The notes beneath the pieces are model-generated. The model was not told the DNA's origin. It did not search any database and saw only the letters and a list, made by a program, of their open reading frames with translations. Source: Cellvibrio sp. UBA7661 (GTDB lineage Bacteria > Pseudomonadota > Gammaproteobacteria > Pseudomonadales > Cellvibrionaceae). Taken from it: a stretch of DNA of 64,000 nucleotides. Below are positions 26,733 through 35,828 of this stretch, in pieces. The stretch covers positions 248,001-312,000 of the forward strand of contig DLHT01000011.1 in the NCBI GenBank assembly GCA_002483365.1. The letters are read 5' to 3'. Numbering within the stretch: position 1 is the stretch's first letter; each line of letters starts with the position of its first letter. Both the position numbers and the translations under genes were made by a program.

Positions 26733-29700
26733 ATGGCGAGGTTTTTTATTGATCGCCCGGTTTTTGCCTGGGTTATTTCCATCATTATTATGCTGGCAGG
26801 TGCACTGTCTATTTTTAAATTGCCCATCGCCCAGTATCCGGAAGTTGCACCGCCCTCGGTTAGCATTAGTGCTAACTACCCAGGAGCTTCTGCACAAACG
26901 GTGCAGGATACGGTTATCCAGATTATCGAGCAGGGACTCACCGGGATTGATAATGTCCAATACATGTCATCGACCAGCGAGTCGAGTGGCCGCGGTGAAG
27001 TAACACTGACATTCCTCGCGGGAACTGATCCGGATATTGCCCAAGTACAGGTGCAAAACAAATTGCAAACCTCAATGCCATTGTTGCCGCAAGAAGTTCA
27101 GCAACAAGGCATTCGTGTGACGAAATCATCTGCCGGGTTCTTGATGGTTATCGGATTTGTATCTTCCGATGGGAAGATGGATAAATACGATATCGCTGAC
27201 TATGTCGCTGCTAACGTGCAGGATCAATTAAGCCGTGTAAATGGTGTGGGGCAAATCCAATTATTTGGTTCGCAGTATGCGATGCGTATTTGGTTGGATG
27301 CCAACAAACTTGCAACCTATAACCTCACAACGGCTGATGTAGCGACGCAAATTCGTGCGCAAAATGCGCAAATTGCTGCAGGCGAATTGGGCGGTACGCC
27401 AGCATTGCCGGGTCAGCAAATTAACGCCAGCATCGTGGTACAAACCCGGTTGTCTACACCGGAAGAGTTCCGCAATATTTTATTGCGCGTAAATCAGGAT
27501 GGATCACAAGTTCGTTTGGGCGATGTCGCGCGTGTTGAACTCGGCGGTGAAAATTATCAATTTGAAACCGAATACAACAATCGCCCTGCTGCGGGGGTTG
27601 CAGTCACCTTGGCGGCGGGTGCGAATGCGCTGGATACGGCTGATGCCGTGCGCAAACGTATTGGCGAACTTTCAAGTTTCTTTCCACAAGGTCTGGAAAT
27701 TGTTTATCCCTATGACACAACACCATTCGTAAAACTATCTATTGAAGCAGTAGTGAAAACACTCATCGAGGCCATCATTCTGGTGTTCCTGGTGATGTAT
27801 TTATTCCTGCAAAATTTCCGCGCGACATTAATTCCAACGATTGCCGTTCCGGTAGTACTGCTGGGAACTTTTGCCATCCTGCAAGCTTTCGGTTTCTCAA
27901 TTAATACCTTAACCATGTTTGCGATGGTGCTTGCGATTGGTTTGTTGGTAGATGATGCGATTGTGGTGGTGGAAAACGTTGAGCGGGTGATGGCGGAAGA
28001 GGGGCTTTCACCACTTGAAGCGACGCGTAAATCCATGCAGCAAATTACCGGTGCATTGATTGGTATTGCGTTGGTACTGTCAGCGGTATTTGTGCCTATG
28101 GCATTTTTTGGTGGTTCAACGGGCGTTATTTATCGTCAGTTCTCGATCACTATTGTGTCGGCAATGGTGTTATCGGTCGTCGTTGCACTGACATTAACAC
28201 CTGCGCTCTGCGCAACGTTACTGAAACCGGTAAAGCATGATCACTATGAAAAAGGGGGCTTCTTCGGTTGGTTTAATCGCAACTTCAATCGTGCAACCGA
28301 TAAATACCAAAGTGGCGTTAGCTCTATGCTGGGAAAAACCAAGCGCTACATGGTGATTTACGCTGCCATTATTGTTGTACTGGGTTTTTTGTTCACGCGT
28401 TTACCAAGTTCTTTTTTGCCGGATGAAGATCAAGGCATTATGTTTACGCTGATGACATTGCCGGTGGGTGCAACCAAAGAGCGTTCTATTGGTGTAATGG
28501 ATCAGATTGAAAAACATTATCTTGAAAATGAAAAAGACAATGTTCGCTCTGTGTTTTCTGTTATTGGATTCAGCTTCAGTGGTCGCGGCCAAAACAACGG
28601 AATGGCGTTTGTGGGTTTGAAAGATTGGAGTGAGCGTACCGATGAATCACAACATGTGCAAAGTATTGCCGGGCGCGCAATGGGTGCATTTTCAAAAATC
28701 AAAGATGCGATGGTATTTCCCGCTGTTCCGCCAGCCATTACCCAATTAGGTACTTCATCCGGATTTAATTTGCAATTGCAGGACTTGGGTGGCTTGGGGC
28801 ATGAAGCATTGATGAATGCGCGCAATCAGTTTTTAGGAATGGCTGCACAAGACCGGCGCTTGGTCGGTGTTCGTCCCAACGGGCAGGAAGATAATCCGCA
28901 ATTTAAATTGGATGTCGATCAGGAGAAGGTCGCAGCCTTGGGTATTTCTTTATCCGATGTAAATAATATTTTCTCTACAGCCTGGGCTGCATCTTACGTC
29001 AATGATTTCATCGATAACGGCCGTGTGAAAAAAGTGTATATCCAGGGGGATGCGCAATATCGCATGTTGCCGGAGGATGTAAAAAATTGGTATGTGCGTA
29101 ACAACCAAAATGAAATGGTTCCGTTTTCTGCATTTACCTCTGGCCGTTGGATTTACGGCTCACCACGGCTTGAGCGTTACAACGGTGTTCCTTCCATCAA
29201 TATTATTGGCCAAGGTGCACCGGGCATCAGCTCGGGTGATGCGATGCTGGCAGTAGAAGAAATGATCGCAAAACTCCCGCAGGGTATTGGATATCAATGG
29301 ACGGGAATGTCGTTTCAGGAGCGTGAGTCTGGTGATCAGGCACCACTACTGTATGCGTTGTCGATTTTGATTGTGTTCCTCTGTCTTGCTGCACTTTATG
29401 AGAGTTGGTCGGTGCCGTTTGCGGTGATTTTGGTAGTGCCGCTGGGTATTATCGGCGCAGTGCTATTTGCGATGGGGCGCGGTTTATCCAACGACGTTTA
29501 TTTCCAGGTTGGCCTGTTAACCACAATTGGCTTGGCGGCAAAAAATGCGATCTTGATTGTTGAATTTGCTAAATCCCTTTACGAAGACGGTATGGGGTTG
29601 GTTGAGGCAACAATGGAGGCTGTGCGTATGCGCTTGCGTCCAATCATTATGACCTCGCTCGCATTTATGCTCGGTGTAACGCCTCTAGTGTTAAGCTCCG

Positions 29701-29867
29701 GCGCTGGTTCTGGTAGCCAAAATGCAATTGGTACCGGTGTCTTTGGTGGAATGTTCTCGGCAACGGTATTGGCTATTTTCTTTGTGCCAGTCTTTTTTGT
29801 TGTCGTGTTCCGTTTGGCGAAACGATGGTTTCCCTCCGCTCCGGTTGTCAGTGAGTCAGAAAAATGA
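26733..29867 (+). CDS. RND multidrug efflux pump, HAE1 family (AcrB/MexB type)
   Basis: A 1,044-aa inner-membrane drug/proton antiporter. It opens MARFFIDRPVFAWVISIIIM, the standard HAE1 start. The proton-relay residues are conserved: Asp407 and Asp408 in GLLVDDAIVVVENVER, exactly the E. coli numbering, and Lys937 in LAAKNAILIVEFAK. Two large periplasmic loops and twelve helices follow the family plan. It overlaps the TetR gene by four bases (ATGA). The substrate is unknown but hydrophobic drugs are typical of this class. Confidence 0.96.
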   Translation: MARFFIDRPVFAWVISIIIMLAGALSIFKLPIAQYPEVAPPSVSISANYPGASAQTVQDTVIQIIEQGLTGIDNVQYMSSTSESSGRGEVTLTFLAGTDPDIAQVQVQNKLQTSMPLLPQEVQQQGIRVTKSSAGFLMVIGFVSSDGKMDKYDIADYVAANVQDQLSRVNGVGQIQLFGSQYAMRIWLDANKLATYNLTTADVATQIRAQNAQIAAGELGGTPALPGQQINASIVVQTRLSTPEEFRNILLRVNQDGSQVRLGDVARVELGGENYQFETEYNNRPAAGVAVTLAAGANALDTADAVRKRIGELSSFFPQGLEIVYPYDTTPFVKLSIEAVVKTLIEAIILVFLVMYLFLQNFRATLIPTIAVPVVLLGTFAILQAFGFSINTLTMFAMVLAIGLLVDDAIVVVENVERVMAEEGLSPLEATRKSMQQITGALIGIALVLSAVFVPMAFFGGSTGVIYRQFSITIVSAMVLSVVVALTLTPALCATLLKPVKHDHYEKGGFFGWFNRNFNRATDKYQSGVSSMLGKTKRYMVIYAAIIVVLGFLFTRLPSSFLPDEDQGIMFTLMTLPVGATKERSIGVMDQIEKHYLENEKDNVRSVFSVIGFSFSGRGQNNGMAFVGLKDWSERTDESQHVQSIAGRAMGAFSKIKDAMVFPAVPPAITQLGTSSGFNLQLQDLGGLGHEALMNARNQFLGMAAQDRRLVGVRPNGQEDNPQFKLDVDQEKVAALGISLSDVNNIFSTAWAASYVNDFIDNGRVKKVYIQGDAQYRMLPEDVKNWYVRNNQNEMVPFSAFTSGRWIYGSPRLERYNGVPSINIIGQGAPGISSGDAMLAVEEMIAKLPQGIGYQWTGMSFQERESGDQAPLLYALSILIVFLCLAALYESWSVPFAVILVVPLGIIGAVLFAMGRGLSNDVYFQVGLLTTIGLAAKNAILIVEFAKSLYEDGMGLVEATMEAVRMRLRPIIMTSLAFMLGVTPLVLSSGAGSGSQNAIGTGVFGGMFSATVLAIFFVPVFFVVVFRLAKRWFPSAPVVSESEK

Positions 29868-30439
29868 TGAGCAAATGCGAACAGATTCTTGATGCTACTT
29901 TGCATTTGTTGGCGCATCGCGGGTTTCATGGATTTTCCATCCGCGATGTTGCCAAAGAATCCGGTGTGGCAACGGGAACAATTTATTTATATTTTGAAGA
30001 CCGCGAGGATTTGATCAAACAATTACATGGTCAAATTATTGAGCGTGTTGCGCATCAAGTATTTGCAGAGAGTACAGTGGAGGCGGATCTGTTCCAACAA
30101 TTCCGGCGTATGTGTTCGAGCTTTTGGGCGCTTTTTTTGCAAAAGCCGGCCATTGTATTGAGCAAGGGGCAGTTTGATCACTTGCCTCCGGATGTGCTGC
30201 GCAGCCGACATGAGGAGTCGCAGTTAGTGCTGGAGCCGCTATTCACCTTTTTTTCACGCGGGCGAGAACAAAAAATTCTCAAGGACTTGCCCGATGAAAT
30301 TTTATTTTCGCTTGGCTTTGAACCTTACTTTGAGATTGCGCGCAAAACTATGCAGGGAATCATCAGTATTGATGAAGCTATGCTGGAGAACATTATTCTC
30401 GCCAGCTGGGATTCTATCTCGGTAAAAAAGATGGTTTAG
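29864..30439 (+). CDS. TetR-family repressor of the RND operon
   Basis: A 191-aa regulator overlapping the pump gene by four bases, so it is the third cistron of the operon. The N-terminal helix-turn-helix is clear: LHLLAHRGFHGFSIRDVAKE followed by SGVATGTIYLYFEDREDLI (about 10-48). The C-terminal ligand domain is variable, as expected. It probably binds the 26-bp palindrome ahead of the operon and represses its own transcription until an efflux substrate binds. Having the repressor last in the operon rather than divergent is less common. Confidence 0.9.
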   Translation: MMSKCEQILDATLHLLAHRGFHGFSIRDVAKESGVATGTIYLYFEDREDLIKQLHGQIIERVAHQVFAESTVEADLFQQFRRMCSSFWALFLQKPAIVLSKGQFDHLPPDVLRSRHEESQLVLEPLFTFFSRGREQKILKDLPDEILFSLGFEPYFEIARKTMQGIISIDEAMLENIILASWDSISVKKMV

Positions 30440-30460
30440 TTTTACCTGTCAGTTGAAATA

Positions 30461-30488
30461 AAAACGGCGAGCATTGCTCGCCGTTTTT
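30461..30488. terminator. bidirectional terminator, tetR / suhB
   Basis: AAAACGGCGAGC (30461-30472), loop ATT, GCTCGCCGTTTT (30476-30487). The A and T flanks let it work for both the efflux operon and suhB. Confidence 0.92.
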
Positions 30489-30510
30489 ATTGTTGCCCCT
30501 GTGCTGCTGA

Positions 30511-31314
30511 TTATTTCAGGTGGCCAAGATTTTTTTGCACGACTTGCAGGATCGGTTTAAACACCTTGGGTGATCCGCACACAATATGGCCTGTCTGCAA
30601 ATAATCTGCACCACCATTAAAATCGCTTACCAATCCACCTGCTTCTTTGACCAGCAAAATTCCGCCTGCGATGTCCCACTCGTTCAAATTCATTTCCCAA
30701 AATGCATCAAAGCGGCCTGCAGCCACATACGCCAGATCCAGAGCCGCTGAACCACAACGACGAATACCGGAGGTCTGTCCGGCAATTTCCTGTACACATG
30801 CCAAATAGGGGCCGATGTGTTCCAGTGCATAACCGCTGAAAGGAATGCCAGTACCGATTAGCGCACCTTCAAGGCCGCGACGGTTTGATACGCGTAAGCG
30901 ACGGCCATTGAGCGCCGCGCCGCGGCCACGGCTCGCGGTAAATTCTTCGCGTTTGACGGGATCAATCACAACGGCGTGTTCAATCTGGCCTTTGTATTTG
31001 CACGCAATGGAAATAGAGAAGTGCGGAACACCGTGAATAAAATTGGTGGTGCCATCGAGCGGATCAATGATCCATTCGTAATCAGAGTTTTTGCCGGGTT
31101 GGGAGCCACCTTCTTCGCCGTGGAAACTGTGGTCAGGATAGGCTTTGCGGAGGTGATAGATGATTTCTTTTTCAGCCGCTTTGTCCACTTCGGTGACGAA
31201 GTCATTGCGACTTTTGGTCTCGATGGTGAGCAGGTCAACGCGTTCAAACGCACGTTCAATTAATTCTGCAGCTTTGCGACCAGCGCGCAAAGCGATGTTA
31301 ATCATGGGTTCCAT
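30511..31314 (-). CDS. suhB: inositol-1-monophosphatase SuhB
   Basis: A 267-aa magnesium phosphatase of the inositol monophosphatase family; in E. coli SuhB is also part of the rRNA antitermination complex. Metal ligands are seen in GEEGG (Glu67, Glu68) and WIIDPLDGTTNFIHGVPH (Asp84, Asp87), and the C-terminal LNEWDIAGGILLVKEAGG holds the last aspartate. The start MEPMINIALRAGRKAAELIE is typical. It is divergent from trmJ, the usual gammaproteobacterial arrangement. Confidence 0.95.
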   Translation of the reverse strand: MEPMINIALRAGRKAAELIERAFERVDLLTIETKSRNDFVTEVDKAAEKEIIYHLRKAYPDHSFHGEEGGSQPGKNSDYEWIIDPLDGTTNFIHGVPHFSISIACKYKGQIEHAVVIDPVKREEFTASRGRGAALNGRRLRVSNRRGLEGALIGTGIPFSGYALEHIGPYLACVQEIAGQTSGIRRCGSAALDLAYVAAGRFDAFWEMNLNEWDIAGGILLVKEAGGLVSDFNGGADYLQTGHIVCGSPKVFKPILQVVQKNLGHLK

Positions 31315-31580
31315 AAAGCACCGGAATTGAGGGTTTACTGAATAACCAGAATGCGATGAGTTGACCTTGCGGCACTCAGTCGAGAATCAGGGGTTGTAAA
31401 AGAACGGGGTCGCAGGCGGCATAAGCGCCTCACACCAAGGGCGCGCAGTATAGCGGCAAGCGCTTTCGGCGGCTAGCCATAACTGGAGGCAAATCCTGTG
31501 TGTCTGTATACTGCGCGCCTTTTTAAATGAACTGCCATCTGAATGCACGTTTCGGGCGGCACTAACATCAGGGTTTCCCC

Positions 31581-32435
31581 ATGTCTGTACCATCTTCAGA
31601 GTCCTCATCCGCCCAGCCTTTTGCCAATATCCGTATCGTTTTGGTGAATACCAGTCATCCTGGCAACATCGGCGGCACTGCGCGGGCGATGAAAAATATG
31701 GGGTTGTCACGATTGTATCTGGTGTCACCGCAGGATTTTCCATCTGACAAAGCGGTATGGCGCTCGGCTGGTGCAACAGATGTGCTCGACAATGCGGTGG
31801 TTGTGGAAACGCTGGATGAAGCTATCGCCGGTTGTGGTTTGGTTGTCGGTACCAGTGCTCGCGAGCGCCGTATTCCCTGGCCATTGCTCGATCCACGCAA
31901 GTGCGGTGAAAGTGTATGGGCGGAAGCGGCCAATCATGAGGTGGCGGTGGTGTTTGGGCGTGAAGATCGCGGCCTTACCAATGAAGAGCTTTATAAGTGC
32001 AATTATCACGTGCATATCCCTGCTAATCCTGATTACAGCTCGCTTAATCTGGCGACAGCGGTGCAGGTGATTTGTTACGAAATCCGTATGGCGTATTTAC
32101 TTGCCGCAGAGGGGAATACCTTGCCCCAATTCCAGTGGGATATGCCTCCGGCGGAGCCTAATGCCATGGAAATGTATTACGGACATTTGGAGCAAACGCT
32201 TGTAGAACTGGATTTTCTGGATCGCGATAACCCCAAACAGACCATGACCCGACTGCGTCGCCTATACAATCGTATACGTATGGACCAGATGGAGCTGAAT
32301 ATCCTGCGTGGTGTTCTGACGGCGATGCAGAACTATATACATTACAGCGGTAAAGTAATGCGCAAGATCGGCAAGGCGCCGGGCTTGGAATCCATGCGCG
32401 AACTGACTAAAGACGATAAGCCAGCAGACCAATAG
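31581..32435 (+). CDS. trmJ: tRNA (cytidine/uridine-2'-O-)-methyltransferase TrmJ
   Basis: Methylates the ribose of nucleotide 32 in several tRNAs. The 284-aa SPOUT-class protein opens with a polar stretch and then IRIVLVNTSHPGNIGGTARA, the family signature, followed by LYLVSPQDFPSDKAVWRSAGA. The knot region VAVVFGREDRGLTNEELYKC and IPANPDYSSLNLATAVQVIC is intact. It precedes iscR as in E. coli and Pseudomonas, with a 163-base gap holding an IscR-like box. Confidence 0.96.
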   Translation: MSVPSSESSSAQPFANIRIVLVNTSHPGNIGGTARAMKNMGLSRLYLVSPQDFPSDKAVWRSAGATDVLDNAVVVETLDEAIAGCGLVVGTSARERRIPWPLLDPRKCGESVWAEAANHEVAVVFGREDRGLTNEELYKCNYHVHIPANPDYSSLNLATAVQVICYEIRMAYLLAAEGNTLPQFQWDMPPAEPNAMEMYYGHLEQTLVELDFLDRDNPKQTMTRLRRLYNRIRMDQMELNILRGVLTAMQNYIHYSGKVMRKIGKAPGLESMRELTKDDKPADQ

Positions 32436-32479
32436 GATTGATGGTTATTGTGACGTGTCGGGCGCTGGAAAATTGACCG

Positions 32480-32518
32480 TTGGAAAAGCTGTAATACTTG
32501 AGTAAAATACTCGGAATT
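32480..32518 (+). promoter_or_regulatory. IscR-type box and promoter of the iscR-suf operon
   Basis: ACTTGAGTAAAATACTCGG (32496-32514) within a 25-base near-palindrome starting ATA at 32494 resembles the type 1 IscR site recalled from E. coli (ATA-SYYGACT-R-www-Y-AGTC form). It covers TAAAAT (32503-32508), a -10 element with TTGGAA (32480-32485) as -35 at 17 bases. Binding of [2Fe-2S]-IscR there would repress the operon when clusters are plentiful. This is a motif reading, not tested. Confidence 0.65.
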
Positions 32519-32598
32519 AGCATCGCTGCTGCATTTGCGGGTTATTTCCCGTTGGGAGTGGTGCGCTACACCGGGATTTTGCAGCGAGGCACACCCGC

Positions 32599-33087
32599 AT
32601 GAGACTTACCACCAAAGGCCGTTATGCCGTTACCGCGATGCTGGATTTGGCGCTTCATAGCGACCAAGGCCCGGTCAGTCTGGCGGACATTTCCCAGCGC
32701 CAAGGTATCTCTTTGTCTTACCTTGAACAATTGTTTGCGCGTTTACGCCATTTCAAGTTGGTAAAGAGCGTGCGCGGCCCCGGCGGCGGATATCGTTTGA
32801 TGTCCAGTGCTGCCGAGGTTTCAGTTGCGCAGGTGGTAGATGCGGTGAGTGAATCGCTCGATGCAACCCGCTGTGAAGGTAAAGGTAACTGCCATGAAGG
32901 TGAGGTCTGTTTGACGCATCATTTATGGGAGGATCTCAGTGCGCAGATCCACCGGTTTTTAAGTGAAATTACGCTGGCTGATCTGGTGGCGCGCAACGAT
33001 ATACAAACAGTCAGCAGACGTCAGGATATGCGTCTTGTTAATACTCACTGCGATGAAACCCATATCGCGGTGAGTGAAATTCTCTAA
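32599..33087 (+). CDS. iscR: Fe-S cluster-sensing regulator IscR
   Basis: Rrf2-family repressor that senses [2Fe-2S] supply and controls Fe-S assembly genes. The 162-aa protein starts MRLTTKGRYAVTAMLDLALH and has the winged helix ISQRQGISLSYLEQLFARLR with wing RGPGGGYRL. The cluster cysteines are Cys92, Cys98 and Cys104 (CEGKGNCHEGEVC), the same positions as E. coli IscR, so this is the gamma type. It heads a nine-gene Fe-S operon, and the box upstream suggests autoregulation. Confidence 0.96.
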   Translation: MRLTTKGRYAVTAMLDLALHSDQGPVSLADISQRQGISLSYLEQLFARLRHFKLVKSVRGPGGGYRLMSSAAEVSVAQVVDAVSESLDATRCEGKGNCHEGEVCLTHHLWEDLSAQIHRFLSEITLADLVARNDIQTVSRRQDMRLVNTHCDETHIAVSEIL

Positions 33088-33117
33088 ACAATTGTTTATC
33101 TACAACATCCCAAGGTA

Positions 33118-34287
33118 ATGACTGTTTTGCGCAAACCCGTTTATTTGGATTACGCAGCCACTACACCTGTGGCTCCTGATGTGGCTGCGCGTATGGCACA
33201 GTGCCTGACAATGGATGGTGTCTTTGCCAATCCTGCATCCCGTTCGCATATTTATGGTTGGCAGGCGGAAGAAGTCGTTGAAGAAGCGCGTGCGCAGGTT
33301 GCCAGCCTTATCAATGCCGATACGCGCGAAATCGTGTGGACTAGCGGTGCAACCGAGGCCAACAATCTGGCGCTAAAAGGAATAGCAGAAACCTATCGCG
33401 CTACTCATGCCCAAGGCGGCCACATTATCGTCTCGGCAATTGAACACAAGGCTGTGCTCGATCCTGCCATATGGCTTGAGTCACAGGGCTTTCGTGTCAC
33501 TCGTTTGCAACCGGGTAGCGATGGGATTATCACTGCAGCTGGGTTAGAAGCCGCATTCCAGGATGATACTTTTCTCGTCAGTATTATGCTCGTCAACAAT
33601 GAGTTGGGCTGTATCAATGATGTGAAAAATTTAGTCGACGTATGTAAAGCGCGCGGCATTTTATTTCACTGCGACGCCGCACAAGCGGTAGGAAAAATCG
33701 ACGTTGATGTAAAAAAGCTGGGTGTGGATTTGTTGTCGCTGTCTGCGCACAAATTTTATGGTCCCAAAGGTGTGGGGGCGCTTTATGTCCGCCGCGCAGG
33801 TGAAGTGAGGGTGGCTGCACAAATTCATGGCGGTGGGCATGAGCGCGCTATGCGTTCCGGCACCTTGGCAACGCATCAATTAATGGGTATCGGCACAGCT
33901 GCCCAGCTAACTGCTGAACAACTTGCACAGGATTCTGCCCGTATTACGCAATTGCGTGATCGCTTATGGCAAGGTATTGCGGATCTTCCGGGGGTTGTCC
34001 GCAATGGTTCCAGTACCCAGTGTGTAAGCGGCATTTTAAATGTTGCCTTTGGAAAAATAGATGGCGAAATGTTGCTGCTGTCGTTACGGGATTTAGCGGT
34101 TTCCAGTGGTTCTGCATGTAATTCAGCCACTATGTCTCCGAGTTATGTGCTGAAGGCAATCGGATTGAGTGATGAACATGCCCAGGCATCGTTACGTTTC
34201 AGCATAGGCCGTTACACCACTGCCGATGAAATTGAATTTGCGATTGAACACTTACGAAGTGTTATCGCCAAGCTGAACAAGGCTTGA
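33118..34287 (+). CDS. iscS: cysteine desulfurase, IscS/NifS type I
   Basis: PLP enzyme that takes sulfur from cysteine as a persulfide. The 389-aa protein shows YLDYAATTP, the PLP lysine Lys212 in SAHKFYGPKGVGAL and the active cysteine Cys334 in VSSGSACNSATMSPSYVL, the type I loop. It ends at IEHLRSVIAKLNKA and lacks the tail of about 15-20 residues that in E. coli IscS helps bind IscU, fitting the absence of iscU from this locus. It could be an adapted native IscS or come from a SUF operon of the alphaproteobacterial kind. Confidence 0.93.
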   Translation: MTVLRKPVYLDYAATTPVAPDVAARMAQCLTMDGVFANPASRSHIYGWQAEEVVEEARAQVASLINADTREIVWTSGATEANNLALKGIAETYRATHAQGGHIIVSAIEHKAVLDPAIWLESQGFRVTRLQPGSDGIITAAGLEAAFQDDTFLVSIMLVNNELGCINDVKNLVDVCKARGILFHCDAAQAVGKIDVDVKKLGVDLLSLSAHKFYGPKGVGALYVRRAGEVRVAAQIHGGGHERAMRSGTLATHQLMGIGTAAQLTAEQLAQDSARITQLRDRLWQGIADLPGVVRNGSSTQCVSGILNVAFGKIDGEMLLLSLRDLAVSSGSACNSATMSPSYVLKAIGLSDEHAQASLRFSIGRYTTADEIEFAIEHLRSVIAKLNKA

Positions 34288-34327
34288 TGCTGTGCATCGA
34301 GATTGTTGTAAAACAAGGTAAATACCC

Positions 34328-35764
34328 ATGTCTGAACAAGTCGAACAGCTCATTAAAAAAGAATACGCGGCTGGTTTTCACACCGCGATTGATTCTGAAA
34401 CCCTGCCGCCCGGGTTGAATGAAGATGTGATCCGTTTTATTTCGGCAAAAAAGAATGAGCCGGAATGGCTGTTGGAATGGCGTCTTAAGGCGTACCAAGC
34501 TTGGCTGGAAATGACCGAGCCGGAATGGGCGCACGTTAAGTACGACGATATCGACTTTCAAGCGGTTTCCTATTATTCCGCGCCCAAATCGATGGATGAA
34601 AAACCAAAAAGTCTGGATGAAGTTGATCCGGAACTATTGCGCACCTACGAAAAGCTCGGCATCCCCTTGCATGAACAGGCGGCGCTGGCAGGCGTTGCAA
34701 TGGATGTGGTATTTGATTCTGTTTCTGTTGTCACCACATTCCGCGAAAAGCTAATGGAAGCCGGTGTGATTTTTTGCTCTATCAGCGAAGCGGTACAGAA
34801 ATATCCTGAGTTGGTAAAAAAATATATTGGCTCAGTCGTGCCACAAAAAGACAACTATTACGCAGCGCTCAATTCTGCGGTATTTTCCGATGGCTCTTTT
34901 GTGTACATCCCGAAAGGTGTGCGCTGCCCAATGGAATTGTCTACATATTTCCGGATCAACGAACAAAATACCGGTCAGTTCGAGCGCACGCTGATTGTGG
35001 CCGATGAAGGTTCGCACGTCAGCTATTTAGAAGGGTGCACCGCGCCCATGCGTGATGAAAATCAATTGCATGCTGCGGTAGTTGAGTTGATTGCGCTTGA
35101 TAACGCTGAAATTAAATACTCCACCGTACAAAACTGGTATCCGGGCAACGAAGAAGGCAAGGGCGGTATTTACAACTTTGTAACCAAGCGCGGTGTGTGT
35201 CATACCAACGCCAAAATTTCCTGGACGCAAGTGGAGACCGGTTCTGCAGTCACTTGGAAATATCCGAGTTGTATATTGCGTGGTGATAACAGTGTTGGCG
35301 AGTTTTACTCTGTCGCACTCACTAATAATTACCAGCAAGCCGATACCGGAACCAAGATGATCCACATCGGTAAAAACACCAAATCCACAATTATCTCCAA
35401 AGGAATTTCCGCAGGAAAAAGTTCCAATGCATACCGTGGTCTTGTGCGCATTAATCCCGGTGCAGAAGGTGCACGTAATTACACGCAATGCGATTCGCTG
35501 TTAATTGGTGATAAATGCGGAGCACACACTTTTCCTTACATTGAGAGCAAAAATCCAACGGCTGTCATTGAGCATGAAGCAACAACCTCCAAGGTGAGCG
35601 AAGACCAAATGTTCTTGTGCCAGCAGCGTGGGCTCGATGCTGAAAAAGCGGTGTCCATGATTGTGAATGGGTTTTGTCGAGAAGTCTTCAAAGAATTGCC
35701 GATGGAATTCGCAGTAGAGGCAGGCAAGTTGCTGGAAGTCAGCCTTGAAGGTTCTGTGGGTTAA
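34328..35764 (+). CDS. sufB: Fe-S scaffold subunit SufB
   Basis: Core scaffold of the SufBC2D complex on which Fe-S clusters are built. The 478-aa protein contains QNWYPGNEEGKGGIYNFVTK, the family's best signature, plus SYLEGCTAP, the beta-helix core and C-terminal GFCREVFKELPMEFAVEAGK. Length matches E. coli SufB (495 aa) closely. It lies 40 bases after iscS and 64 bases before sufC. In relatives this position holds iscU, iscA and the chaperone genes. Confidence 0.97.
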   Translation: MSEQVEQLIKKEYAAGFHTAIDSETLPPGLNEDVIRFISAKKNEPEWLLEWRLKAYQAWLEMTEPEWAHVKYDDIDFQAVSYYSAPKSMDEKPKSLDEVDPELLRTYEKLGIPLHEQAALAGVAMDVVFDSVSVVTTFREKLMEAGVIFCSISEAVQKYPELVKKYIGSVVPQKDNYYAALNSAVFSDGSFVYIPKGVRCPMELSTYFRINEQNTGQFERTLIVADEGSHVSYLEGCTAPMRDENQLHAAVVELIALDNAEIKYSTVQNWYPGNEEGKGGIYNFVTKRGVCHTNAKISWTQVETGSAVTWKYPSCILRGDNSVGEFYSVALTNNYQQADTGTKMIHIGKNTKSTIISKGISAGKSSNAYRGLVRINPGAEGARNYTQCDSLLIGDKCGAHTFPYIESKNPTAVIEHEATTSKVSEDQMFLCQQRGLDAEKAVSMIVNGFCREVFKELPMEFAVEAGKLLEVSLEGSVG

Positions 35765-35828
35765 GAACCCAAACGATGCATTAAAAATTTAAAATTGCCG
35801 TGTTAAAAAAATTATCGGATTAAAATTT

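Noticed and set aside
12729..30488. The two GGCGAGC hairpins (12729-12752 and 30461-30487) as a mobile repeat family
   Set aside because: Both are plain bidirectional terminators between convergent genes; similarity is limited to the stem and no flanking sequence is shared.
35027..35488. 153-codon minus-strand ORF inside sufB
   Set aside because: Antisense to a highly conserved gene, no ribosome site, no recognisable domain.
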